Shown here: piece by piece, positions 46,710-59,569 of the stretch
How positions within the stretch are numbered: position 1 is the stretch's first letter
Layout of the letters: each line of letters starts with the position of its first letter
Assembly (NCBI GenBank): GCA_037577475.1
Contig: CM075197.1
Location: forward strand, 12,847,018-12,911,017
Direction of reading: 5' to 3'
DNA: 64,000 nucleotides
DNA from: Chaunax sp. Z400
Taxonomy: Eukaryota; Chordata; Actinopteri; Lophiiformes; Chaunacidae
Notes under the pieces: generated by a model
Told to the model about the DNA's origin: nothing
Seen by the model: the letters and a program-made list of their open reading frames with translations, nothing else
Databases searched by the model: none
Program-made: the position numbers and the translations under genes

Positions 46710-49700
46710 ATGGGTGAAGAGACTCCGCTGCTCAAAACAAAATCACCTGAATCCAAGGTTGGTTTCCCCTGTTTTAATTGATCATATAATCTAATCAATG
46801 GCTCATTTACTCTGTGGTTTACTGATTGATCGGAACAACAACAAAAAAGGGACATGGCTTATAATTTGCAGTGTTTAACACAGTTGTGGAGCATTTAATG
46901 AGAAGAGAGCAAGCTCTAAGAGAGCACAGTAACCTGTCAGAAAATTCAGCCGTGAGGACATTGTCAGTCATTTTTGTTTGTCCTAGGAAGCTGATGCATA
47001 TACACTGTAACAACAAACAAAAAAATAAAACAATTAAATTAAATTTTGGCTAAAATAAAGAGAAACAACTTATCAGCTTAAGGCAGGTTTCCTGCTCATG
47101 TGCATACAGTACAATTGACATCCTTCTTTCCTAACTGACCAACGAAAAACGGCTATTATTTCCTAAATACAGAATCTATTTCACAATCAGTTCAGCCTGA
47201 ACCACATTTTTATTCATGTATGTCTCAGTCCATTCAACCTAGTAGCTGTTTAAATCATCACTGAGAGAAGAAGAGGAGAAGAGAGATATAAAAGCAGGAG
47301 ATCAAGATCTGATAGTGTTTACTGATGAGTAACTAATTTTAAGAATGGGCAAAAACAAGAAGTTGTGGGCATACAATTGAAGGAATGCAGGCTATATTGT
47401 GGCTGAAACAGAAGCTTTCAGTGGCATAAAAAAAGAACTAACTAACCCACCTTAAGTCAATGTAAATCTTGTATTGATACCATATTTCTGTAAGGTCTTT
47501 GACAGCATTTCACATCCACATCCTTCCACCCCAGATCAACAACTCCAAACTTTATCTGGCTGTCTTCTCGGCCATCCTGGGGAACTTCAGCTTTGGTTAC
47601 TCCCTGGTCTACGCTTCCCCGGTCCTGCCAGAGCTCCGGAGCCCAGATGCTGACCCCCGACTCAGGATGGACGTGGCGCAGGCTGGCTGGTTTGGTGCAA
47701 TCTATACACTGGGAGCAGCAGCCGGAGGGCTGGGGGCCATGGTACTCAACGACAAGATTGGACGCAAGATGAGCATCATGATGTCAGCAATGCCGTCGGC
47801 TATTGGGTGGGTCTCAGTGACAACATATAGTCTCCAGAGTGTGGTGTGATTTAAGTGAGTACAGTACATTCACTCAAGTACTGTACTTAAGTACAATTTT
47901 GAGAAAAAGTCAAACACAATACATATAGATATACATATAGTCATATGCAACTTCAGTTGTCTGGGGTCACCAATATTGTAATTTAGTGAGAGACAGTGAG
48001 AGACATGTCTGGACTGCTGGTAGGCCACCCAGACTCTTTGACTCTTTGCTGTTGTAATACTAGCTGAGTGTGGCTAGGTATTGTCTTACGTGCAGGGAAG
48101 TCTCTGAAAAAAGATGCCTGGGTAGCAGCATATGTCTTTCTAAAACCTGTATGTACCTTTCAGCATTAATGGTGCCTTCACATATGTGCAAGTTACTCAT
48201 GCCATGGGCACTAACACACCCCCATAACATTACAGATGCTGGCTTTTGGTAATAATCTGGATGGTCCGTCTGACCGACAGTGGTTTCCTGAAGAGTTCCC
48301 TGTAGTAATAATCCTTTATACAATCATGTTGGTTTTATGTGGTAAACCTGAGAAATCGGAAGTCACAGGCATTCAGTGTTGGTTTTCGTCCTTGCGCCAT
48401 ACATGCAGATATTTCTCTCAATAATTTTAATAATATTATGGACTGTAGATGAGCAGCACATATAAAGTAAATGATCACTGTATAATATATGCATTATTGT
48501 TGATAGAAAATATAAAACACTATAATAAGTAAATAAGTTAGTTAGAATTTGTGGCAAGCTAGATATTATCGTGTGACTTATGCTTTAGGCCAGCTGTAAA
48601 TTACTAATACATAAAAATATTACAATGTTACTGTACTTGAAGGGAATTTCTTTAATACTACTTACATTTACTTTACTTTACTTATTATTCTGCCAAGGTT
48701 AGTGCAGAACAATATGATCTTAACCTTTTTTGTCTATCTGAGACTTTAAATGTTTGTGATATAGTGTCCGGTTTAATGTACATTTTCATATATTAAAGAA
48801 AAATGCTGATTGTATTTTATTTCCCTGCATTTGTAACTATGTATTTTGTCTGTTGTAATTATGTCTATTTGTGTCTTAGATACATGTTGCTTGGAGGGGC
48901 TATGAACCTGCCAATGCTCTATGTGGGCCGTTTCCTCACAGGAGTTGCCGGGGGAATGACAGGAGCATCCATTCCTGTAGGTTACCATGGTTACAGTTTC
49001 TTTACCTATTATATGAGTTTTACCTTGTCCAACATTAACACTTATTTTTATCATGGAGTTTAATATGACATGTCTGACAACATGTATGTAAACAGCTATT
49101 GAGTTAGTTTTTGTTTTCATGTGTTTATTACCCTCATGTTTTGTTTTGTTTTGTTCATGCTGCATGTTTTCATGTCTGCGTGTCTCTTTTTTGTGTTTAT
49201 GTCACAGATTTACGTCTCCGAAATCTCCCACAAAGGAGTGAGAGGGTTTCTCGGCTCCTGCCCTCAGATCACTTGTGTGCTTGGGATACTGGTCCTCTAT
49301 GCCTTGGGTAGGACCACACTCATACTGCTGCATAAATACTAACATACAACATGGACATCTGTTGTATATATCCAGCTGAAGACCTAAACGGGAGCAGCTT
49401 ACAGTTGCTGAAAATGTAGGGAGGTTCGGTGTCTTGCACTGAGCTATAGAAGGTGACATTTGGGTAGCGTTCAAAGATACTACTGGTCATTCATCTTCCA
49501 TTTCTGGTCTTATTTTGTCCTTGGTTGGTAGTGGCAAGTAAAGAGGCACAAATCTCCCTGTGTTGCTTTCATAACCTCTTTATCACCTGTGATGTTAAGG
49601 TCTGAAGTTATCGTGGCGGTGGTTGGCAATAGCAGGAGAGGTGCCAGCTCTGCTGATGGTTGTCTTGCTGGTGTTCATGCCCTCCTCCCCCAGGAGGCTC

Positions 49701-52043
49701 CTCTCTTTGGGCAGAGAGACGCAGGCTGAGAAGGCCCTCCGCTGGCTGAGGGGAAAACACTACGACACACACATTGAACTCCTTGCCATACAGGTAAAAC
49801 AAACTGGCGTTATAGAGGTCAGCTACTGTAAATAGACACACTGATGTAATTTCAAAGGTTGACTCATAAGTTTAAAGGATGACTCAAAGGTTCGAGGGAG
49901 GCTCACACAATGAATTCAGGGTTTTACATGCTAGAGGCAAAGATTTAATATTTTTTTACATAAAAACTGAATCGTACACACACGTTTGTGTTTATCTGTG
50001 TGTCTCCCAATGCAGCGCAGCATAAACACACAGGGTAAAGTCAAATTGTCTGAACTGGCCACACCCAACTTCTACCGACCAATTATCATCACAGTGGTGA
50101 TGCGCTTCCTGCAGCAGATGACGGGCATCACTCCCACCCTGGTCTACCTGGAGACCATCTTTAGCCTGAGCAACATCTCCCGGAATCCCAAGTTGGACAT
50201 CTATTTATCTATATCTATTATTTTGGATATTTAAAGAATTCTTCTTATTCGTCTCTTGATATTGTTTTTATTTCTCGTGTAAATTTTGCTGTTTGTTTAC
50301 TTGATAGTGATTCAAAAATATGACTTATCTGTCATGTCACAAGCATTGTGCTATAAAATATTCTATATGACAAAAGTGTTTGGTGTATTAACTTATGCCA
50401 GGATGGTACAAATACTGACCTGTTCTTGTTCTGTGTCTGTCAGGGTTGATGCTGCCCTTGTGGGTCTGGTCCGCCTCATTTCTGTTGTCATATCAACCTT
50501 TTTAATGGACAAGGCCGGACGCAAAGCCCTGCTGTACACATCGAGCATGCTGATGTTCCTGTCCTATCTGATGCTGACCATGAACTCCCACACCACAGTT
50601 TGCTCTTCGTGCTTTTCTCCTCCTAATGGCAGTGTGAGTCTGGACTACAGCTCCAACAGTGATGGTGGACATGCTGCAGCAAAACTCATTCCTCTCATCG
50701 GCACTATGGTGTTTATATTTGGTGAGTTTTGAAAGCATCTCATTTAATTGAAAATCTATGTTTTAACAAAATCTGCCCATTATATAAATTTATGACTAAA
50801 TTCCTGCAAATTCTCATTAGCCGCAGCTGTGCCCATTAGAAAATGTTAGCTTTGTAACGTGCTCAACTCAGTTGAACAAAATAAACATAAAAGGTTTGAC
50901 ATGTTAGCTGTGTCATTGCAAGTATGTTAGTAAAATAACATCAGCATTTAGCTCAATGCATTGAGCTGAATGAGCAACTGCAGCCTCACAGAGCAGCTAG
51001 CATGGTAGCAAACTATTGTATTTGGCAGTTCACACTGTCACTATGAAGAAACAAGCTCTTCTAAACACAAGGGAAACACAAAGATCTGATCACATGTGTC
51101 AGTTTAATGCAAATTACATTTTTGTCTTGTTCCAACTTGTTTGGAACTAGCATCATCAGATCATTTTGACACACTTACCTTTCGAAGCATCCGATCATTG
51201 ATCATTGAATGATCAATCTCATCATTCTCATAAAACCTTGTTTTGTAATGAATTGGTTTCAACTAGGTTCTCATGCCTCACTTAATTGGGATCACTTCAC
51301 TATTATGAGATGCTACTTAGGATCAAGGATACTGATACTGATAGCCACCTTTAATTGAAGAAATCATTTAACCTTAACCTTAACATAAGTGTTTTTCTTT
51401 ACTAAACGTAACCATGGCTTCAAGTGTCAGAGTCCTGCACTTTGTATGCCCACCATCCACCATGACCATGTCCCTGTAACTCAGGCACAGTGGAAATGCA
51501 GTTTTTATTAAATCAAATGAATGTTCTCTCTGGACAAAATGCAGGCAGCGATTATGTTTCCTTTATAAATGTATTTGCAAATTAATCAAATATAAAAGAA
51601 GACAGAGTTGTTAAAAAAACATAGTATGTTGTGACTGTTTCCTAACAATGACTTTTTGGGCTTTTGTGATGTCATCTGCTATGAGCTGTTTGCGGTTTGT
51701 GGGTTATCTCCTAGGATACTCCATGGGATGGGGCACAATCACATGGTTGCTGATGTCAGAGGTACTGCCACAGGCAGCAAGGGGCGTGGCCTCTGGTCTG
51801 TGCGTGACTGTCAGCTGGTTGACGGCCTTCGTCCTCACATACGCCTTCACACCCCTGGAGAAAAGCTACGGCCTGTACGTGCTCTACCTGTGTTTCATGG
51901 TAGTGTCTGTCTTCACTCTGCTGTTCAATGCTCTGTGCATCCCAGAGACTCGTGGGCGCTCATTGGAGGAAATTGAGAACTATTTCAGGACAGGACGTAC
52001 ATTTACCATCACCCGGAGTCATTCCACTGTACAGTCTAGCTAA
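46710..52043 (+). CDS. slc2a6: GLUT6-like class III facilitated hexose transporter, complete, 8 exons
   Basis: Major-facilitator sugar transporter with 12 predicted membrane helices. Exons: 46710-46757, 47535-47806, 48880-48976, 49208-49307, 49600-49793, 50016-50191, 50444-50721, 51715-52043; phases agree and the total is 497 residues (human GLUT6 507). Visible: MGEETPLLKT head with an E-x-x-x-L-L late-endosomal signal, LGNFSFGYSLVYASPVLPEL in helix 1, NDKIGRK after helix 2, YVGRFLTGVAGG, PSSPRRLLSLGR, RFLQQMTGITPTLVYLETIF in helix 7, DKAGRKALL, the helix 9-10 loop with N-x-S, GWGTITWLLMSEVLP, and PETRGRSLEEIENYF near the end. The head and the GNFSFGY and GWG.ITWLLMSE blocks fit GLUT6 better than GLUT8. 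The exon 6 donor (AA|GTTGGA) is weak but is the only one that preserves frame. Human SLC2A6 is not beside CLCN7, so a fish paralogue is possible. Confidence 0.9.
48060..48330 (-). pseudogene. Tc1-like transposase fossil (slc2a6-like intron 2)
   Basis: Minus-strand frame contains SVMLWGCVSAHGMSNLHICE followed by GTINAERYIQVLERHMLLP, the middle catalytic part of Tc1-type transposases. Truncated on both sides. Confidence 0.75.
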
Positions 52044-53555
52044 AGCCTAAAGATCCTGTTTATCACAGAATTATTATTGAGTTATTCCCATGGTGTAAAG
52101 CTAAAACCTTTGGAGTCATATTTTGTTATATAGGTAGCAGTCATTACTAAGGGGCTATATCGAGGTAGTTGTATGTATGTAGTTGTTGTATGTTGTATCT
52201 TTTGTGAAGCCCATTCAGAAAAAGGACAAACAAAACAAAACAGAAAAAGGACAACAAACCAACAAAAATCCTGTTTTTGTGTTTTCGCTGCATTTTTGAA
52301 AAACAAGGTTTATCAATTGTCAGTACATAGTTGTGGTATTTATATGGATGATAACCAACTTTACTATATAAATAAGATCATGTCATTGAAACTAATGTTG
52401 TGAAAATGAATCTTGATTTGAATTAGTCTAGCAGTTATCAGAAGAAACTCTAAATTTGAGTTTGTCATTTTTTGTACTGTGAAGTATAAGATTAATTCTG
52501 CTTCTCCCCGGCACACACAAATCACAGCATTCATCAATATCTCCTGTTGATTGATTGACCCTAAAGAAGTCATGACGAACTAATGGTTTTATTAACCTTT
52601 AGGCTCTCCTGGGCTGTCCTCCAAGATACATCCCACATTTAGATAACAATCCCTTTTAAATCAGATATAGCTGTAAGGCCTAAGGCATCCTTTTTTACTA
52701 GTGGCTTAAGACAAAAGAAATGATTATGACGGATAACGCAACTTGTCAGTGTTAGGACATCTAATCTTAATTCACATTAACAGTTAAGGTATCAATTCAA
52801 TTAAATTCAATCAATTCAATCCCAGTATTACTATTGTTTTAATCGTATTTATCCTTCTTTGCTGTTGATGTTCACTTGTGATTCAGAAAGTGCCATGTGA
52901 AAAAGAGCTTAATAGTATTACTATTATTAAGTTTTAGTCACACCAACAGAAATGTCTTTCAGAGTCATAGGTGGGTAACACTGTGTCAAGGATGGGGGTA
53001 AACTCTTGCCATGCAATTACTTAAAAATGTCCCAGTTTGTACAAATCATCTTAACAACCACACCCCTTTTTACAGACTGTAAAACGTTGTAAGGATTAGT
53101 CTACCTTATGGAATGTTGTTCATCAGGCCCATCGAAACACACACATGCTACCCACCCCACCTAGTTGACATTATGATTGAAGGCAACACCCACACTTTCA
53201 CACAGCCGGCGACTGCTGTAAATCCATCAACACCACAGGTGTTTTAGGAATTTGGGGATAATGTATTGTATATTTAAAATGTATAAATCTATATTTTTTA
53301 AAAAAAATAGATGTTTGGGATCATCTAAGCACTGAATATTTTCGAGTTACAATTGTAATAGCATACAAAGAGTCTTCGGGATATAAAAGCCCACTTGTTT
53401 TCATAAATGCACCATTACTTCTATTTCATACAGATAATAAATAACCATAAGGTTTTAAATGTGTTCTCATCCTCTCTGTAATGATGAAAGTTAAGAAGGG
53501 GTCATGTGGCCATGTGGAGTTGATTCATACAGAAATCCATGTTGTTTTAAACGAG
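52044..53555. other. slc2a6-like 3' flank and intergenic sequence
   Basis: AT-rich sequence without a recognisable gene. The slc2a6-like 3' UTR must occupy the start; I see no clean AATAAA close to the stop. Confidence 0.5.
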
Positions 53556-54039
53556 CGTCAATTTACATGAAAGGTGTGCTTAAGGGCAAGGTACTCCACC
53601 CCCTGCAATGCTCCGTCACCCTGTGATCAACAGCAGAGAAATGTGGTTGAACTGGCCTGCTCACAGCTGACTGAAAGGAAAGCTGAACCTTCCCGGATAT
53701 CTCTTGAGCTGTAAATCAATATTGTTAACATGACTGAAACAGATTCGCATGTTCCAATTCAAATAAAATGCACCAGATTCAGACAGGAAAATGCAACCAA
53801 AAAGCATTTAAAAGCACCTAATTTTGAATCCATCATTGTAGCAGTTAACAATGTCAAGAGATTGGTTGTATTTTCATATTCTATAAGTCCTGTAAGAGGC
53901 ACATCTTTTTATTTACTTCTAGAATGTTTGCTTGTAACACTTTAATAAACTAAAGTTTGAAAAGAGCAAAATTCAGTTTTCATTTGTTGCATCACGTCAG
54001 CCACGAATAGTTTGTCTTAACTTTCTCACTTTTTAGTGG

Positions 54040-54300
54040 TGTTTTAGATGAGAGCATTGATAGCACTTTATCTGTCCACTATATCTGTCTCCTATAAGGG
54101 TCCAGCCTCCAGCTGATAGCATAGCTTAGTACGAAGACAGGAAACAGGAAACCATCAAACATGTTATACATCATTTAATTTGTACAAAAGCTAAAGTTAT
54201 AGTTTATAAGTCAAACTGTTTTTTGTCAGGACCATTAACTTCTACTTCTTCTTTAACTTCCTCTAGCTGTAGCTTCATATTTTACAGACTATTATGTGTT
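54040..54300. repeat. Interspersed fish repeat, copy C
   Basis: 'tagatgagagcattgatagca', 'cctccagctgatagcatagc' and 'gaagacaggaaacaggaaacc' match the repeat seen at 505-650. It lies inside duplication unit 1 and has no counterpart at the equivalent place in unit 2, so it inserted afterwards or was lost from unit 2. Confidence 0.55.
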
Positions 54301-55099
54301 GGTATCAATCATCTCTCTAATACTCTACAAGGAAGCATTCAAGCATATTTCCCAAATGTCAAATGTTTTCTTTAAAGGTTTTCCTGGACGGCGATCCTTC
54401 GTCTCAATGAGTGCACACAAATGATGATAGTGTAACATCAGCCAGTGGTTAAGCCTGGGCTTCTCATATGCATCTAGATGTCTGTGCTTATGTTCAGATT
54501 CCTTATAGATGTTACATTTAATGTTCTTTCTGCACCTTGTTCAATCACATTGTGTATGATATTTTGCTGCCGATCAATAATTAATTTAAAGACAGAAATG
54601 TCTCCCTGCATTTTCCCTTCCCACAAATAGTTGAGGACGATTAAGATTTTAATTTATCAATGTGCAGAGTTGTTGTGTCTCGTTATAGCAGATCTTCCAT
54701 GCAGGAAAACATTCCTGCGAACAACATTTAATTCTTGTGTTCTTTTCAAAGAAGTCAAGGGGGTCAAATTTTAAGTGGATGTTAATATGTGTCAATTTAT
54801 GTCACTCAAACTTTGTCGATGGCCCTCCAGAAACATTCCACAACATAAACTATGATTGCCTCCAGTATGTTAAGTAAAATATCCAGCTGTAGGAAACAAA
54901 GATACAGGAGGCAAACTGGTTATTCTGACCTAACAGCCGGACACACACACACACACACTCCCTCAATAATGTTTCATACACAAAGAAAAAAGGACCAGTT
55001 CAGCTTTTGAAAGTTACACCTGATCACACCTACTCCTCATTGCATATTCACAAATTTGTTATTGAGGGCGGATCTGTGGGCGGGTCTAAGCAAAGCCTG

Positions 55100-55191
55100 G
55101 TAGAGGTGCAGGGCAGGTGGTCACACAACATCTGGACTTTCATCAGCGGCTTACACACATCTCTCCCTGCTGGCGACAGCACCTGGTGAAG
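55100..55191 (+). other. Candidate non-coding first exon of the LITAF-domain gene
   Basis: The segment ends CTGGTGAAG|GTAAGACT, a strong donor, and sits in the duplicated unit. A matching acceptor (CTCTGCAG|CACAATGG) is five bases before the start codon at 58440. In unit 2 the equivalent donor has become GGCAAAG. Linking these into one 5' UTR intron is inference. Confidence 0.3.
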
Positions 55192-56879
55192 GTAAGACTG
55201 TCAGAAATGAAGGTGATGTACAGAAATTGGATGTGTTAATAATAAGATGTGATCTCAAACTGAAGATTTCACGGGATTGACAGGTGATTGAAATTGAAGT
55301 TGAGACAAAATAAGGAATTCATTAACTCTCTGGGGTCTGAGCACATTTTCTCCATTTTTATGTCTTCGTAAAATCACCTTGTTGAAATGGGTTTAGGAAA
55401 GTTCCTAGGTTTACAGCATCGGTGAAATAATTGAATAAAATAGTACATTATTGTAGAATAAATGCATAAAATGACATTTACTATTACTGTTTTTCGAGTA
55501 GAAGGGCTGTCTGTCACTGCTTTCACCAAATGTTAAATGGACTGAGATCAAATTCGACTTCATAATTCATTAAAAAAAAAAGCATTGTGGTAAGTTTGCT
55601 AATGAAAAATTAAACGTAACAACTTAGATTTAAAAATCCATGCAGGAGCAGGCAGATTAGAAGCATATCGATCTCTCTTCTCTGCGTCATATAAGTTGCT
55701 GTGAGTCACGTATGATCTCAAGAGAGCACGGTTGCAGAAGAGGAGAGCCAACAGATTCGAGCAACATTTTAACATCATTTTATGACAAACATATCCATCG
55801 AACATTGCAGAAATGTGCTCATGTGTTCATAGATCTCAGGGGGTTAAATCCTTGAACAGGAATAGGGTTGCTATCCAAGAACAACATGTTTTGTTTCTCA
55901 AGGACAGAAAACTCTTCTCTAACTTTAAACCTCCCACTAAATCAGTGTTAATGGATCTGTTGTGTATTTATTGTTTGAACATCCTACCGAACGTATGTCT
56001 GGTTACTGCAAGGGATGAACCTTAAAGCTGTGAGGAGACACATGAATACGTTTAAGTTTACGTTCATGCCTTTTGGGGATTTCTCTCATGTAGTTTTTGG
56101 AACCATTGCTTTTTAAATGAGAACCTGAGGCCACACAACCTGAGGCCTAACATGAGAGCTTAGTCGATGGATTTCAGACCTGTGCAGCAGTTTCGTCTGC
56201 GGTGACACACCTTCAGTCTGTGAGACAGAGGGAAGTATGCAGCTCAGTCACATTCCTGGACAGTCATATGGGTGTATGCAGGGCCTGTATGTGCGTGCGT
56301 GTATGGGAGGGGGGGATGCGTCAGAGAAAAAGGATGCTTAGCCATGCTGTGTTTTGTTTTTATGTCACTAGAGACATGACGACAATAAGGAAACAAATGA
56401 TTTAGATTTGTCCTGTATGAGCATTTAAAACTGGTCACATGACTTTTGTTTTTCAATGGGCCTGAAAACAAGACAGGCAACAGCGAGTCCAGCAGAGCAG
56501 TACTCAAATAAACCTGTTCTGTCAGAGACTGTGTTAAAGTGTGACGATACTGGTGTGGTTATATATATCTATTATGTTTATAAAAGGCATTGTATTGGAC
56601 TTTTTCAAATCCAGACGACCCTTCAGTCGTCATGAGATAACTGCAGCCTCCAGTAAAACCTCACAAAATGAAGCAAAGTTCCCACGACACAAAACCGAAC
56701 ATCAGAAACATGCTTTGTTACTTTCAAGCTTTAATCACAACAATAGTAGAGCGGAGGGGCAGATAATTAGTTCCACACTCTACCGTGACACAAATAGATG
56801 ACAAATTATAAACTTATGAGACAGTCTTTGATTGGTCTCACATGACAAGATTTCTAATTGTGTTGGACCAAAATAACAA

Positions 56880-57045
56880 GTGCGCTCGGAGAGCGCAAGC
56901 CTCCGCCAAGGCCCAACAATCATCTTGATCATCACCAAAATTTCATGCAAATCTGTCCATTAGTTTTTGCGTAATCCTGCTAACAAACAGACAAACACAC
57001 AGACAAACAAACTGATCCGGTCACATGACCTCCTTGGCAGAGGTA
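56880..57045 (+). repeat. 'CCTCCGCCAAG' repeat family, full-looking copy
   Basis: Runs from 'gctcggagagcgcaagcctc' to 'cctccttggcagaggtaat', so its ends are imperfect inverted repeats (CCTCCGCCAAG / CTTGGCAGAGG). The interior reads 'tcatgcaaatctgtccatta' and 'tgcgtaatcctgctaac', then an ACAAACA-rich tail. Other copies: 35405-35520 (reverse) and 57445-58010. Confidence 0.65.
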
Positions 57046-57444
57046 ATAATAATGACTGTAGATCTTCTGGACTGACATCAGACATTAATTTGACCTTAAA
57101 TCAAATTCAATTCACGCTCACCTTGACTCCTTCTCCCCCTTACTGCTGTCCTCTGTTTTTTTATGCTGTTATTTAGATATGAATGAATGAAATAGAATGG
57201 TTTTAATCTGTTTTCCACTAACTGGTTTGATACAGACACCAATACATATAATCCAGGATTACAAGTAATTAACAAATTATAATTATAATCAACAAAAGAG
57301 GTCTAGCTTTTGATGGTTGATGGCAATTCTAACACAAGTGAAGTATGAGCAAAGACAGTAAAGTAAGGGTGACTCAGTAATGACTGTCACACAGAATGTT
57401 TATGATAAATTATTATCTAAAACAAATATATTAAAACAAACAAG

Positions 57445-58010
57445 CACTCGGAGAGCCCAAACCTCCGCCAAGGCCCAACAATCCTCGACATAATTGTTTG
57501 ACATAATTCCAGCAGTACCAGTCCCATCTCTCCGTTTCTTGTGCAGTCTGATTATTATGTACCCCCAAATATCTGCATCTCTATGATCATCATCTCTACT
57601 ATAGAAATAACACTTACGACAAAAATTGTTGGGGTTTAAGAAATATTTTAACAGCAGAACAAGGGTGATCACACACATTATTTTTCAAGCATACTTCTCT
57701 GTTTGAGTTAAAGAAATTCCTTTATTCAAGTAACTATGGAATTTATTCTGATGCAGTAAAAAAGAGCCTTTTGGTCTCGATTATCATAAATATACAACGC
57801 TACACTAAGAAATGTTAAAAAGAATCCTTTAAATAATTCCCGGATCCTGATCGTCACCAAAATGTTATCACCTCTAGGATATACGAGGGTCCATCTTTGC
57901 TGAAAATTTCATGCAAATCCATCTATGAGTTTTTGTGTAATTCTGCTAACAAGCAGACAAACAGACAAACAAACCGAACCAATCACATAACATCCTTGGT
58001 GGAGGAAATA
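57445..58010 (+). repeat. 'CCTCCGCCAAG' repeat family, copy split by ~0.35 kb
   Basis: The left part (57445-57490) and right part (57835-58010) together match the copy at 56880-57045; the middle is longer or unrelated, which suggests a nested insertion or a longer family member. Confidence 0.5.
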
Positions 58011-58439
58011 AATCCCTGCATGTTCACAGTAGGCTTGACTCTTGGCAAATTTCAAGTGCAAACAGACAAAAGACAAAGAGGCTAAAAAAAATAACACAAC
58101 TGATACATGTCAGCCGTCACACCCCAGAGTCCAGCCCAAGCGTGTCTCACCAGGAGTACTGACAAGAAACATTCACGCAATACACTATTCATCCATCATC
58201 TGTTCTTATGTGTCACTAAGAGTTGGCAGCTATGTCCGTGTTTTTCAGCTCCTTCAGGCAGACTGTGCCTCCATCTAGTGTTAGAAAGCAGCATCATAGA
58301 TCTCTCAGAGGGGAGTGGTGGGATTGTTCCAGTATTAACACAGATCTTGGGCGTGTTTCATGGGGTATTGCTCCTTTTTTCTTTGCTGCCAATGAGGAGG
58401 AGCACCATTTCTAACAATCCTGCTCTTCTCTGCAGCACA

Positions 58440-59480
58440 ATGGCCGATCTCAAAAAAGATCCCCTTCCAGGTAATCCCAAATACACCATGCCCACAAACA
58501 TCATCACCAACAGATTGGCTCATTGAAATGTTTCTGTCTCAACTTCTCTGTTTTTTCTTTTTCTTTCCTCCTCCTCTGTTTAAGGTGATGATCCGTCTAA
58601 AGTGACTGTTTACAACCTCCACAGCCCATTCACCCCTCCAGAATCCTCGCCTAGTACCACTCCAGGTAAACTCACACCTGCTCTTACACTGCTTGGAAAC
58701 ATAAGTCAAACCCCTTTCTTGTTTCCACCCCTCTTCCCCTTACCCTCCTCTCAACATCTTCATCATTCTCCTTCCCCCATCTCTCTTCCTCTCTCCCTCA
58801 ATCAGTTTACACCAGCGGAGGAGGCAGCCTCACTTCCGGTGCTCCAGGAGATGGCAAAAATAAGTTTGTGAGCTATGACACAGCGCTGGGGAGCACTCCT
58901 GGCATGACGACCTGCACTTCCTGCCAGCAGCAGGTCATGACCAACGTCACCTACAAAGCAGGGACGTATGCGTGGCTGATGTGCTTACTCTTCATCTGCT
59001 GCGGGTGAGATTGGGCCTCACAGCCCTTGTCATAGTTTGACCTACTGGCATGGCCACCTTAATCTGTTTAAAAGCTCCGCGGCTGATTTGGAAGACGACA
59101 TTATTCGTGTTGTCTAAACAGTCAAAAATGTACACGTTTTTTATTAGGAGTGCATGTGCCAAGTGTAAACAGACTTCTGAAAGGATTTGGACAGTACTTG
59201 GACAGTACGGTGCTGCACTAGTATTTAAGGTCTCCAAAACACCAAAATAAAGTATATAATGCAAATTTCATGCATTATTTTCATTGTTTTTTATTAATAC
59301 TTTGTGAGATTTAACTGATTAAGGTGCATTTGTCCATATGAACATCCTGTCTCTGCTTTATTTTCCACAACAAAATGAGATTGTGCAAACAGAAGTGGAC
59401 TTTACTCATCGTTAGTAATTATCTCTCCAGAGATAAGCAGCCTATATGAACATCTAATTCATATTTATTTGTATTATTGT

Positions 59481-59569
<89 letters not shown>

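Larger units (their letters stand above)
53560..57420 (+). repeat. Segmental duplication unit 1, upstream of the LITAF-domain gene
   Basis: Diverged, gapped direct repeat of about 60117-64000. Matching landmarks: 'gtggttgaactggcctgctc' (53643 / 60195), 'gtcaagagattggttgtatt', 'taataaac' then 'attcagttttcattt' (53944 / 60534), 'gggcttctcatatgcat' (54455 / 60649), 'tcaataattaatttaaag' (54574 / 61581), 'gcagatcttccatgcag' (54689 / 61700), 'tgaaagttacacctga' (55006 / 61907), 'cttacacacatctct' (55150 / 62029) and 'taagggtgactcag' (57363 / 63953). The offset grows from about 6.55 to about 7.0 kb, then falls to about 6.6 kb through indels. Confidence 0.85.
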
